From positions 120,824-184,823 of the forward strand of contig BDIU01000066.1 of assembly GCA_002118135.1 (NCBI GenBank): DNA of 64,000 nucleotides, written 5' to 3'. Below the pieces are notes generated by a model, which was not told the origin of the DNA, did no database searches, and worked only from the letters and a program-made list of their open reading frames with translations. The position numbers and the translations under genes are program-made. Below are positions 36,301-49,900 of the stretch, in pieces (within the stretch, counting starts at the first letter, position 1; every line of letters starts with the position of its first letter). Origin of the DNA: Trebouxia sp. TZW2008. Taxonomy: Eukaryota > Chlorophyta > Trebouxiophyceae > Trebouxiales > Trebouxiaceae.

Positions 36301-39300
36301 CGGAGCAGGTCTTGTATGGCTGTTGTACCACATTGTCATGATCTCCAAGCAGCTCTACAAAGGTCTTTGCGCATGTTGCAGAGCAGAGTACATCAGCGGA
36401 TCACCATACTCTTCATCTCAGTCGTTCATACTGTAAAATATTTGCGTATGTGATATTGCGTATTGGCCCCAGCGTATTGCGTAATTTACAGTTTGCACTG
36501 CATCTCGATGGTTCATACTTATAACTGCATATTACGAATTGTGTATCAAGTATCACGTACGGTGTTTCACTGGAATAAATAGAGCAGAGCAAAGCAGAGC
36601 AGGGTGGCAGATCACCTTGTGTTTGGCTGCTTCTGCCTCCAGCTCAGCACATCTGCGCCTCAATTCAGCTGCCTCTCTGGCTGTTGCATCACTGCTTGCC
36701 ATAGTGCTTGCAACCTCCTGCATATACAGTAACAGTCGGGCCATGCCTAGGATCACGAGCTGGCCCATGCTTGCAAGAGTGTACTCTACCATGTTGACAC
36801 AAGTTCGGGTGATCTACTTCAGAAAACTGATAGATGGCTGTAGCGACGACCATGATTGCCGAGCAGGGTTCAAAACTTCAGAAGGCTGCCAAAAAGATGT
36901 GTCTGAAAGCTGCACTGTTGAAGGCGGCATACAAGACTGATGGAAGCTTAAACAACCTGAACCAAGAATAGCACAGCAGACTGCATCAGCACGTCAATCA
37001 AGCAGCAACAGTCAGAAACATGCCTGAGCAGCAGGAACAGGTGGCAGCACATTGCGTCTGCGTTTGCCAGGAGTCTGCTCCTTCACACCCTCTGCTGACT
37101 CGTCCCCAGGGCTGCCAGGAACAGCCTCTCTGCCCCTCTTACTGGGAGTGGCCTTGGCTGGAGTGGCCCCGCTGGGGACAGCCCTACTGGCAGGGCTGTT
37201 GGCTGCTTGTGGCCCAGGGCTGCTGAGAACAGCCCTTCTGACAGGAGTGGCCCTGTTGGGATTTGCCCCAGCACTTGGGCTGTCAGCTGTTGCAGCAGAG
37301 AATGATGCACGGGGCACTGCCAAGGATCCCAAAGACAGTTGGCTAGGAGTGCTCCTGATAGCGTTTTGTGCTGTTGCAGTTGATGTTGCACTCTCCCTTC
37401 TGTTCAAAGCTGACTTGGCAGGAGTGCCCTGCTGGCTGTCTGTTTCCAGAGCCAGCGCTGCATCTGCCTCAGCAGCTGCTGAGCTGTCATTACTCAATTT
37501 GCCCTTGCCTGTGTCACAACCTGCGGCAGCTGACTTGTTGTTTGCTGATGCAGCTGCTGCGTCAACTGCTGGTGCAGCTTGCACAGCAGTTGGAGCATTC
37601 GCGTCATCACTTGCCGCAGCTGCCAGGTCAGCTGCTGAGAACGACCCTTCTTGCTCTTCATCATCGTCAAGGCTGACTGATGGGCTGTTGGTGACAGGTG
37701 AATTGGGCTCATGGCCCTTGTCTGCTGTTGCTGTAGGGCCAAATACGGACTCAGCATTGGTAGCTAGTGTAAGTGAGTTGTCTGAGGCATCCACAGCAAA
37801 TCTCTTTGCTAGGCGCCTGAAGCTGTCTTTGCCCTTCTTGCCGTGCTTGCCTATCCTGCCCTCTTTGACAGCATGAATGCTCTGCATGCATGACACGATT
37901 GCTCTCAGGTGGGAGAGAAGTTACATACCTAATGAGGGAAAACAGCCACGGCCCTGCAATCTAGCGTCTGATGCTAGCACACGTCCAAATGCCTTTTGCC
38001 CAGATCAAGGCAATAATTGTACTTGTGATGCATTGCAATGTGTGCAACTGAATACACATGGTCTGATGTTGCCATGCATGATGCCTGCTCGCAGTGTCAC
38101 TCTGCTGCCACATCTTTTGGCACCAAGTGCATGCACTACTTAAAAGTCCTGGGCAGACGCACAAAAGCATGCAGAAGCTGAACTTGCACACAGATTGCAA
38201 GAGACTTGTGATTTGGATTGGTGATTGGACAGGTGACTGGGAGGAACAAGAATCTGCAGCCCAGATAGGGTAGCACAGTCTCACCTTCTGGCTGCTCATC
38301 TTCTTGCCGTCAACATGCCTGGCAGGGCTATTGGCATCCTCGTCGGGGCTGTCAGATACTGCCCTGGGCTGCTTGGTTGCATTGCTAGGGGCAGTGCTGT
38401 CCTCATTCGCCTGAGCAGGAGGGCTAAGGAAAGCCGCCCTGCCCTTTCTGGACACCAGGGCAACCACCACATCGTCTTCATCATCTGCAGCAGTACAGCA
38501 CACTTACAAATTGCATTTCTAACAATTTCTGTTGGATTGCTATGCAATCCACATGGCAGTGGCAGCATTCCATCCCAGCGGACTGCCATGCAGTACAAGC
38601 ACTCTTGAGGCGTATTTGACAGGGCACAGTGTTTACAGCAATGGGAATTTTATGACCGGGCAAGCTAAACCTGTCACGCGGACATGCTGCATGATCATTG
38701 CAAGAGATGCTTCTGGGCAACAGGAACCTGTCATACTCGGACAGCTCATATACAGATGTAACTGTACCTGCCATGGCCTCAGCGCCCACAGCATCAGCAT
38801 CTGGGGCTTTGCTTCCCTCCAGATCAGGAGGCTCATCCATAGCCTGATCCAAATCTGGGCGGGCTCTGCTTGTTTGAACATTCTTGCTGCAGCTGTCGCA
38901 GTAGAAATCCTCCCCAGGCTGCAGCTTATGGCATGCAATGTGGACCCACGTTTTGCAGCCCCCTTCGCACTCTGCCATTGCTTCACCGTCATCCTCTGTC
39001 ACACCACATTTGCATCTGACTTGCCAGCCGTCGCTGACTGCTGAGTTGCTCTGGAAATCGTGCCTATCAGAGCTGGTGCTACGGCCTGCATGGCAACAGA
39101 ACCATAAGTCACAACAAGATATTTGAGCAAAACATCTGCAGCAGATACAATTGCAACCCCTGTCCTCTATGAGCCCGCATTTGCATCTGACCTGCCAGCC
39201 GTCGCAGACTGCTGAGTTGCTCCGGAGATCATGCTTCTCAGAGCTGGTGCTGCGGCCTGCATAGTAAAGACAGCATAAGCTGTGGCAAGATATCTCATCA

Positions 39301-40726
39301 AGCCACCTACACCAGATATGACAGCACCCTGCATCCTGTATGAATCTGCATTCGCATGTGCTGTGCCAGCCTTTGCTGACAGCTGACTTGCTCTAGGTTT
39401 GTGCCTGTCAGAGCTGGTACTACAGCCTGCATGGAAAGCAAAAAACAAGACGTTCTGCAACCAGCATGGTAAAGAAAGCACGACTTATAACATGATGCTT
39501 GCATGGACTACATTGGACCAGATTTGATGTGGCAGCTGTGATTGTGGCCTGCATGGCAGGAAAGCTAAGTTGTTACAAGCTATTGGAACAAAACACCCTG
39601 CATCAGAGCTGGTGCTACAACCTGCATCTGAAGGAAAGTATACGTCATGACAGGCCGTGTGCGCAGACCATGTTGCAACAGATGTTGCTTGGCAGCTGTG
39701 CGTTGCATGGCAACAAAAGCTGAGTCACTGCAACCAAGCCAAGCTGGTTGAATAAAACACATTGCACCACAGAAGGCAGCTTGCAATGCAAGGAAGCTTG
39801 AGGCAATATGGCTGTCTGTTGGGTTGTGCATCATGGTCAGCAAAGATGGCAGGTGAGCATAGCAAGCATTTGGTGTGGGTCTACAGCACACCTCTCTTGA
39901 CATCACCATTGGCCTTGGAGACCTTGCGAGACTTGAGGGCAGCAGGCACAGGGGACTCAGCCTCTGCATCAGACACGTCCTCATCAGACTCAACTAAGTT
40001 GGGCGTCTGAGCAGACTCAGCTGCGTCAGGCCTTCCAGCAGGCTCAGCGTCTGACTCAGACTCAGCTGAGTCAGGCTTCTGAGCATGCTCTGCATCTGAC
40101 TCATCCTTGTTGTCTAGAGCCAGAGACTTTCTGGCTCTTGATGCTTTCCTGCCCTCAGCCAGGGCAGGGCTATTGCAGCTGCCCTGACCCCGGGCTGGAC
40201 TGTTGCTGCTGGCCCCAGCAAGGGCAGGGCTGTTGCGTCTGCCCTGCTTGGCAGCGCCCTGCTGGCTGTCTGACTCAGCCCCAGAGCTTGCATTCCCAGC
40301 ATCTGCGGTAGCTGAGCCAATAGGTGCAACCTTGTTTGCAGCCTTAGCAGCTCTGAACCGTTCAAAGGCAGCAGCTCTGGCGACTGCTGAGGGCGAGTCA
40401 TTGGGCTCAGTATCAGCGTCACTGCCAGCACCACGTGGTGACTCAGGTGAGTCATCCTTGTCCAGGTTGCTGCAGGCAGCAGTGATTGCCTTTGCCGCTT
40501 TCTTGCTGCTGGCGCGAGCAGTGCGAGTGGACTTGCTTCTAGCCTTGGGTAATTTGTCACGAGCTTCAGCATTAGATCCTGCTGAGTCTGAATCACCTGA
40601 CTGGACTGAGCACTCTTCCTCGTCAGTGTCTGCATCGCCTTTGCGGCTTGCAGGAGCCTTCTTGCCAGTTTTGGTGGCTGCTTTTCTCACCTCAGTCTGC
40701 ATGATGAACACAATCATTGGATGCAA
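33317..40726 (-). CDS. PHD-finger, coiled-coil low-complexity nuclear protein (or C-terminal half of the SBNO gene)
   Basis: Nine exons: 40696-39892 (an ATG lies upstream in frame at 40726), 39085-38768, 38484-38285, 37881-37024, 36717-36616, 35923-35783, 35359-34732, 34307-34155 and 33501-33317. All agree in phase. The order is: an acidic/Ser-Pro chromatin-type region (repeated SPARG, NSPA, SDAE), a PHD finger (CKCGVTEDDGEAMAECEGGC, WVHIAC, FYCDSC), another basic and SP/TP-rich region with KRGR and GKRRR nuclear signals, a coiled coil of ~290 residues (AEWQKQLAEA repeats), and a small C-terminal domain (VLTWLEGV...LQNDFEIATKAGKYF) like a winged helix. PHD fingers read histone H3 tails; otherwise the protein is unrecognised. 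It may be the continuation of the helicase gene, because exon 40696 can be joined in phase to the exon ending at 40992. The intron after 37024 appears to use a GC donor. Confidence 0.6.
36425..36500. repeat. Inverted repeat / hairpin in PHD gene intron
   Basis: CATACTGTAAAATATTTGCG at 36427 is repeated inverted at about 36473-36498 (CGTATTGCGTAATTTACAGT). The ends resemble the ACTGTA termini of the MITE family here, so it may be a collapsed element. Confidence 0.5.
38990..39625 (-). repeat. Four tandem copies of the PHD exon 5' edge
   Basis: The exon start at 39085 (GRSTSSDRHDFQSNSAVSDG) recurs upstream near 39262 as GRSTSSEKHDLRSNSAVCDG (still followed by CKCG), near 39428 (GCSTSSDRHKPRASQ) and near 39620 (short). 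Each follows a TGCAG acceptor. Divergence increases with distance; period about 165-190 bp. Confidence 0.92.
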
Positions 40727-40922
40727 GTTGGACTACTCAGGCTTGTGTGTCACTGACATTCTCAACACATTTGACAGAAAACTGTAAGCACACACAAATT
40801 GACATAACACTAGAGCTGCAACACACAAGCTGCTGACTGTATACATGTACTGCACGTATGCATTACAGTGCCTATCTTATGACAGTATGCAGGACCTGGC
40901 TGTTGTACAGCTGTGCAGCATC

Positions 40923-43900
40923 CTATGAGCTTAGGATGTATGACACTGACCAGATCTGTTGAAAACGCTCAAAGTTGATCAAGACTGCTACCTTCTTGAG
41001 GGCAGGCAGGGCAATGTCTTCCCACAGCCCGGCTGACAGCATGTGCTCAGGCTCCACCACAGGCAGATCCTGCATCACAAGTAATGACGTTGCTTTAGTG
41101 TAGTCTACCACTCAACCTATATTTAAAAATCATCAGCCTAGTAGGCCAATTACAAAATCGTCACATGCACATACTTGTACATGTCTTGTTCCCCAGGCAA
41201 TTGACGGGCAAACAAGCTATGCATGCAAACGGTACAGGTATAGTAGGTATAGACATGTCTGTACTGTTGATGTTCCTCTGCTTCGCCCAAAGATGGTCAT
41301 TGACTGCCTTGTGTTTTGACAGTTTGGCACTCCAACATATGCGTCAAAGTCAGATCTCCAGTACACAATGCAACAGCCATGGCATGACAGAGAAGATGCA
41401 TCTGCAAGTCAGGTGCTTGAAAGGTTGCTCACATCATCCAAGTCAATGACTGCGGCCTTGCTGCTGCGTTTGGCTGTCTTTTTGCCCTTGGGCCTGGAAG
41501 CCCTGGGCCTGTTCTCCTTGCCCTCCTTGCTGCCGCCCTGCAAAAACAGTGTCAAGGAGTCATGTCTCGTGTCAGTTGCCTTGGCCATGCCATGGCAGTG
41601 CAAGATTGCTTGGTCTGTAACCAAATGTGTAAGTCAATGACTGCAGCCTTGCTGTTGCGTTTGGCCCTCCTTTTGCTCTTGGGTCTGACAGCCCTGGGCC
41701 TGTTCTCCTTTCCCTCCTTGCTGCTGCCCTGCAATTACATGCTCAAAGAAGTATGCCTTACTCCTACACCCTCTGTATCACACGACATTTCTACACGCAA
41801 CTCACTGGCAATGTGTGTTATGTGACAGGCTGGCATCCCACCAAACAGCTGCAGCTCTTGTGAGCGTTTGGGAGGCTTGGTACAGAAAGGGTTCAGAGAC
41901 AGCATTCAGAGTCTCTAATTAAGCCCACCAAACCAGCAACCAGATGTGCACACCTATATGCGTCTATTCATTGTATGCACATCGTTCAGATCCTCAGCGT
42001 TGACAGGAAATAGATAACCACTAAGCACATTGTCAAAGCTGATGTAGGTGTTACCCACCACACAATCTTCAGACATATGCACGTGAACTAGTGTGTTCAG
42101 CCACCTTGGCAGGAGAGGTGCCAGGTGACACCAGGTCCAGGATGCCATCAGCCAGTGGAGGTGCTGGGCCTGCGCCATTCATGTGGCCCTGGCTCAGAGC
42201 CAAAGGACCACCTGCTGCTGCTGCTCCTGGACCTGTTTCTACACCCTCTTTGCCCACTGCACAGCAGGAGTAAGTTGAGGGCCAAAGGATGGCAAGAAGC
42301 TGCCAGACGCTTTGCTGCATTCGTTTGAACTCAGCTCAGAGGATGCTGCTGCTGCAGCTGCCCATTGAAATCGCCCCTGCTTCATTTATACATGCTGCAC
42401 AGAAAAGCTAGGAGTCCCTGCAAGATGATGGCAGGTCTGCGCTGTTCATGTGACCCTGGCTCAGAGCCAAAGGACCACCTGCTTGCTGCTGTCTCGGCAC
42501 TAGGCGCTGCAACCTTTTTGCCCACTGTACAGCAAGACAAAGGTGAGGCCCATCGCAACACAGCATGCCGGAGCTGTGCATGCTGAACAGCAAGATGGAG
42601 TCGAGGTGCGGTGATGCTGGCTCAAGGTCATGAGACCAGCTGCCGCTATCTCATTGCATTGGGCGCTGCATCCTGCTCACCCGCATGCGTGTAAGTTCAC
42701 ATGCGTGTAGGTGCATGATTGAAGGACCAGCAAACTCCAAAGGGAGCTTACTGTTGCGTCAAAGACAGCTTACTTGTGTTGAACTGCCATGTTCTTGGAG
42801 GCTGCAGACCCTGCATGCTCGCAAGCACACCAGCAACAACAGTGTGTTGCAGGTTGTCACAGAGGCAAGATTGCTTACTTGTCTTGAACTGCCATGGTCT
42901 CAGAGGCTGCAGAGTCCGCACACCAGCAAGCACACCAGCGACGTCAGTGTGCTGCAGGTAGAGGCCAATTTCAGAGTGCTGGCCCTCCGTGCTCTGTACC
43001 CGCATCACCTGCAGCTTCTGGCTCCTGCACATAGAGCCCAGAGATCAGAGCAGGTCCAAAGCCCCAAACGTTACTGTGCTGCAGATAGAGCCCAATTGTC
43101 AGAGTGCTGGCCCTCTGTGCTTTGCACCCACATCATCTGCAGCTTCTGGCTCCTGCAGAGCCAGGACACCACAGTCAAAATGTCTATGCAGTCAGGTCGT
43201 TGAATGATTGAAAGGAGACATGGCGAGTTCAAAACAGGCCAAACAAGGGTTGACAGGAGGCATCAGTATTTGTGTCTAACAGAAGGCTGCAGGCGGAAGG
43301 CATGATATGAGATGCAGCTTTGAATGAATGGCAAAGGCATTGCAAAATGGGAGATCCAGCTGCCAAACATGAAAAGCTAATATCATGCAAATGAGACAAG
43401 GAGGCATACTTGTGGAATCTGGCAATGGTTGGCAGAATCTGCAAGATGCTGCCCGTGATCAAGTCCAGGTTCTTGCGTCGGTCCCTGCAGGGAACCCCAG
43501 AAATCAGCAACCTCACACACACCCAGTACCACATGAATCAGTGCTGTCACTGACACTGCCAGACAGCACTAGTTGCACACAGAATGCCATGTGTGATTGC
43601 TATATGTCTGCTTGCAACATATAGTAAATGCAATGTACTGATACAGTGCAGCAAAACAGAAACAGGTAGCAACAGGCCATCAGCTAACTGTGAAACAACC
43701 ACCAATATGCAAAGAAAGCAAACAGATGCTTGAGTGGAACAACATCAAGCTCAGGCTGACCTGCTTCTGTCTGCCCGCCACTCTTCATCCCAGTGGGCCT
43801 TCAGGCTGCTGGTGTTGGACACCTGGGTGTACTTGCTGCGGAATTCTGCAAGCCCCCAGGCAAAGCTTTTTGCTATAGCACATCTGGTGAGCGTTGATGA

Positions 43901-46900
43901 TGTCATATCAGGATGCAAGGCTTGATGCTGAGGCGTTTTCAATGCAGCGTTGACAGACAGGTTTGATTCAGCGCAGACAGTGTGTTGGCGCAAACCAGGC
44001 AGGCTGTAATGCACTTGGTGAATGTGCATGATTGTAATATGACTGCAATCAGTGAACGCCTGCTCTGGACACCTTGCTGCGGCATGTCTTTGGAGTTGAA
44101 CACAGTGCAGGGCGGCACAAGGCGATAGTAGGCCACCCTGTTGTTACGCCTCTTGATGTTCTTGTGCAGCACATGTATGGCCTGGTCGTCACATGACTGC
44201 GGATGACTTCCAGCATGCCAGCCATCAGCCACTCCAAGTTTGCACGACGCACCTTGTTGAGGCATGTCCTTGGAGTTGAAACCTGTGCAGGGCCGCACAA
44301 GGCGATAGTAGGCTGCCTTGTTGTGCCCCTTGATGTTCTTGTCTGCCTTGATGCGGCGGCCTTGAGCGTCTCGAGGAAAAGCAAGCACGTAGTACACACG
44401 CCCACCGAAACCCTCTACCTCTACGCGATAGAAGCCACAGACTGTGTCTGGGTCCTCCTTTTTCTGCACAGCATCATGATCACCACTATGCTCATGTTTG
44501 CCAATGTGGTGTGCTGCACAGCACCAGCCAAGCATGTCTTTGTGTATGTGTTGTGACTGCCAGCCCGTCAGCACATTTCAGCAGCACTGCTTGAAGACAT
44601 GTCCTGAGACAGGTGGAAACAATTCTCAATCCAGCCCAGCATGACACACAATCACAGCTAACAAGGGAGCGCCAGCTGCTCCAGTTTCCAGTGTTTCCTG
44701 CAATGCTCAAAGAGATGGCAATTTGGGTATCAGTGAATATGATTCCATTTGAATGCAACAGCAGGTGCAAAGCTCTTGCACAAGCTACACCATTTACAGA
44801 TAGTGGTACGGTAAACTCTCTTTGTAAGGACACTTGATGTAAGGACAATCTTGATGCAAGAACAACGCCATTGGTAACCGATCACTGCATTCTGACTGCA
44901 CTGGTCCCTCTGAGTAAGGACAATTTGAGGTAAGGACAAGTTTCTTGGTAACTGACGCAGTCGTTACAAATACAGTTTACTGTATTGGCTCAAGCAGCAT
45001 GCATACCTCTCGCTCAATGCACTTCAGTGCCGCATCATAGTTCATCCCCCTATCAATCTGGAACTGGGCATGGTAGGTGCACATGCCAGAGTACTCATCT
45101 TGGTAGATAATCTGCAAGGCAAGGCAAAGGCTGAGTCCACAGGCTTGATGAATCAGCATCTAGTGATGCTTGTTTGACAAATGCTCAATCAAGTCATTAA
45201 TCAAATCTGCAATGTATCATGCATGGACTCATACAAGCAGCCACTGGCAGAACATGTTGCCAATGCCTTTCTGCTCATAGCACGTGTTGATCAATTGTCT
45301 TGCTGCAAAGACAGAGAGCCCGGGGAGCATTTGTGCTCCCGCAAGCTTGTATGACATGTATTGCTTCCGCAGATGAGTAGGGCCATCATTGAGCTCAGCA
45401 AGCACAGACATTACATGTTACAGCTGTACTAATCCTGCTGCACAAACCATCGACACAAGACTGATGCTTGTGATCAAATGCATGCCAACTACCCAGTTGC
45501 AAGTTTTGTCAAGGACTGATCTCACATACATCTGACATTGTACAGGACACAGGTGAAGTACCTCTTTCTTCTTGAAGGCAATGCTCTCGCCATGGGGCTT
45601 GATGATGCCGCACTCATCATACTTGCCAGCCAGCTTTGCAGCCTTGATCTCTGCGTCCTGGGTTCAATGCAGCATCTGTCAGTACAGCATTCAAAGTACA
45701 TTATGATTGCTTTGCATGCAGTATAAGGTAGTGGCCGTCAATTGGCATTCAATGCAATGTATGGGCCCAAAGACTACATGGCGCTCACCCTGGCATAATG
45801 GAGCCAACAGTTTGCACTTCAAATTTGTGGCATACAGTCAGGTGCGGCTGACCATTGAGTACCGCACACACTGACACCAAAATGCTACATGACATGCAGC
45901 TCATATGCATACGCTGTTTTGATGCTGAAAATTCTTCTGACTAGCTGGTGTTGCATAAGCAGGCGCTAGCATGCTGTTGAGACCAACACCTTCTGCAAAG
46001 GAGTGTAAGGCAGGAATGCCATACCATGAGACCACTGAAGTAGGAGAAGATCTTGCTTTGCATGTCCACTTGGCATCCCAACAAGCGATTCAGGAGCTTG
46101 TTGATGTTGCCCCTGCATCGGTCCGCTAAGCTTCATCAGCAACCAAATTCAGCAATACAGCATTGCATGCGAGAAGAGCGCCTACTCATGCAGAGACATT
46201 TACACTGTGCCTGCATCCATGCTTGAAATCATTGTCTGGGGGTGCAATCGCTGTTGCTGCTACAACCTGAAACATTGAGAGGTCACATTGTCTGTGCTCT
46301 GTATCAACGATTGCTTAAACAGCCAACACTCGCAAAATGTTGACAAGGTAGCAGGCCTAATGAAGTGGCAACAGGCCTGTGAGTCAAATCAAAGAGACAG
46401 TAGAAAGGCATGAGAAGAAGTACCGACCCTGGAGCATTGCTTTCTTTCTTGCCCATGGGGTTGCTCTCTGATACCTCGTCAGCCTTTAGCACATCCACCT
46501 CAGTGAGGGCGTCTCTGGCATCAGGAATGAACTCCTGCAACAGCATTGAACCTTCCCATTGGAAAATGCATGCCAACACAGGCTCAGATAGAGGAGGGCA
46601 GAGGGGAGAAAGGGGAGGGGGGCGCGGATGAGCTAGGTATGTAATGGAGCAATCAACTGTCTCCAAGCAGTTCAGTCTTCGGCAATGTGTGTTGGTGCTA
46701 AGTGTAAAGTGCTGCTTTTTGCGTGTACCAAAATTTGCTGGCTGCAAGCGCTCAGCCAGATCGCAGCTGCTAGGCAGCCCTGACACCACCTTTCTGAGGT
46801 GCAACTCAATCAAGTAATCAATCAAACAAGGTTCGTCTCTTGCAGACAAACACACCTGAAATAGTCGCCTGCGGCTGAGGGCAATCTGGGTTGCATTCCC

Positions 46901-49900
46901 AAACTCCAGCATTCCTTCCTCTATGAAGGCAGGGGTGACGTCATCAGGAGGCTCTATCTGCCCTAGCAGAATCCTATACATCCTACGCAGTGCGGCTTGG
47001 GCAAACCTGCACAGCACAGGCCCACAAAGTTGAACATGGTGTATGATGATGCCTGACTATGGAGGGGCTAATGATTCCACATGCAACGTCTGAAGATGTG
47101 CAACATGGCAGAGCCAAAATCCAGCATGACTTCCTCTATAAAAGCAGGAGTGACATCATCAGGCGGGTCTATCTGGCCTAGAAGGATGCTGTAAACCCTA
47201 CGCAGTGCAGCCTGGGCAAATCTGCATGTCACAAAGGCAGCCCTTGAGTGCTGCCAAATTGCAGTAGTGTCTGCGTCATCTATGAAAACAGGAAGGACAT
47301 CGTCAGGAAGCTCAACTTGCCCTAGCAGACTTCAAAACATCCTACGCAGTGTGGCGTGAGCAAACCTGCATGTCACAGGAACACTTGGTGAATTGCATGC
47401 AATGGCAAGATTGTACATATGACAATGCCTGGACACAGGATCAATGATTTTGTTCAGTAAGTGTTCAGCATACAGCAAACTTGATTTGAGCTTTGCTCAG
47501 CAACATGTAGTGCAGCGCAAAGCAACACTAGAGCTCAACATGACTCAGCAGTGACATCTCAGCATACAGCTCCCTGCTTCTGTACGCTGAAGAATGACAA
47601 TACAGCAGCAGCTCATCCCAGCGTGCAGCCTGCTTGTTGATCCACTGGTGGATCCAGCAAGCAGGCAACAAGTGACATCACAGCTTGCAGCTCACTTGTT
47701 CTGCCCGTTGAATGTGGACAGCACATCAGCAGCTGAGGCTGCATGACGGTCTACATGGTTCAAGGCACCCAGTTGCTGCAGCATGCTTCATACCAATGAT
47801 TCAGCAGTGACACAATTGACAGCTTCTGCATGGTGAAGGTGAACAGGACATCAGCAGCTCACTTGTTCTGCACATTGAAGATGGACAGGACAACTGCAGC
47901 AGAGGCAGCATGACGGTCTCCGTGATTTAGGGCGCCCAGTTGCTGCAGCCTGGTTCATTCTACAGATCTCAGCAGCAACACTACACTGGTGGTCTTGTAC
48001 CATGAAATGGCACAGGCAGCTTACTTGTTCTGCACGTTGAAGGTGGAAAGAACGTCAGCGGCTGAGGCAGCATGACGGTCTCCATGAGTTAGGGCGCCCA
48101 GTTGCTGAAGCCTGGCTGACACAGCAGAGGCGAAGCGCGTTTCCCCAGAAATGTCAGTGGCCACAATGAGGTACTTGGGCGGCTGCAGCTGGTTGGACCT
48201 GTGTGTTCGCCCCAGCTGCTGAACCTACAGGAGTCATGATATGCATGTTGACTTGGGCTGTTGAGCAGAAAGATGCAGTTGAGTCTGTGTGTGCCTGGAG
48301 GGTGTGGCGCTACAAGTGCGACGCCAGCAGGTTGAGGGTGATATGGATATTCAGAGATATCAAGCAGGTCACAGTAGCAGCTCCAGGGGAATGAATGCAG
48401 AAACACCAAGCAGAGCCACAGGAGCGGCTACTCAGGATTCTGTATGCATTCCAAGCCAGCTTTAGCATGACATGCTGATGAAAGGCCAACTTCAGGGTGC
48501 TTTGTCCATAGGGAAGCCACAAGCAAAGATCATGTTGACAGACACTTACTGTTTTGTCTGCACTCCAGGCCAGCTCCAGAGTGATGTGCACGCGTTGCCG
48601 CTGGTTGGGCTTGCTGCGGTCTGCCTGCAAGGAGATGCCTGTGGATGCTGCGTCACTGATCACTGCCACCAGCTTCTTGCCATTCTGGAAAAGGTCTTTT
48701 TCATAAATGTTCACCTGCAAATGGTTTGGAGCAGGTCATATACATCAGCATCAAAGCAGATGAAGACTTCAAGAAATTTCATTGTCGCTTTTGGGGCCCA
48801 GCTGTGCGGCATCTGCAATAGAGGGCAGCTGACAGATAAATGTGTCTCACTGTCAGCTGGGCCAATTGCAAGTGTGACAGTGCAGCTCAAAAAAGCAGAC
48901 GGAACTGAATAGGGTCAAGTACGAGAAAAGGGTACGCTGGCTAGGGTCAGGCATGTACGAGCTGCAGAGAGACAGTATATTTAAGAAATTGGTCATGCAG
49001 CCAAGAATGCCATGTTGGATTGAGCAAATATCAAGATCGACTTCAAGTCTAACATTTCGTACATTGCTTGGTGGAGAACACCTGTTGTCCTGAAATCTGC
49101 TGATGCCTAGACCTGTTGCACATTTAACGGAGCTTGGCAGACGTACCTTGTCAAGTCCGCCTTCACCAGAAGACCTCAGGCAGTACTTGTAGGTGCCATT
49201 GGACTGCTTCACCATTCTGCGCCGCCTGCCTGACATCTCAGCCACTGCATCTACACCTCCTAGCCTTTCAATCAGCTCATCCTGCAGTGCATAAATGGGA
49301 CTATACCTTGACATTGTTCTTTTGCAATGTCTTGGTTGCGTCGGAATGACATTGGTGCAGCATACAGAGTCGCTACAATGCAAGTGATTCCAGTTGAGCA
49401 GGACGACTCACCAGAGGGTTGCCAGGCAGCTTGAGGGCTTCAGCTGCTCTAAGCAGTCGAGCTCTGTCACTGAATTGTGGTGGCATCATCTTGATGACTG
49501 TGGACAGAATGAGGCTAGCAGGCTCCACAAAGCTGTCAAACTCATTGTCATCTGTGCCTGTCGCCTTCTCCTTTGCTGCCACCATGGCCTCAGTACGTGC
49601 CTCACCTAAGCACAGGCAGACTCATGCATCAATATGTGTCTCACATTTGGACAGCCAACCTAGTACACAAGTCTGTGTCACAGGTCAGACAGTGCTCAAG
49701 CCGCTCAGTGCCAGTGCTGCTATTAGTGTTAAAACCTAAGGATTGCATGTCACATGTGATGTTGGCAGATGCAATGCGTTCAAGGTGCACTCAGGTGCGG
49801 TCAGGTGCTACTACCTTTGATGCAGTTACTTGGACGAGTAAGCAGGTGACTGCTGTGTCATGAGTCCAAACCTTGGACTGCACCCACACATTGCAGATAA

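Noticed and set aside
37052..37876. 274-residue plus-strand open frame
   Set aside because: Mirror of the Ala/Ser-rich coding exon 37881-37024 on the minus strand; codon bias leaves the complement open. No start, splice or homology support.
45229..45411. 60-residue minus-strand frame as an extra SBNO exon
   Set aside because: Exons 45657-45562 and 45111-45007 join in phase without it and it shows no family similarity.
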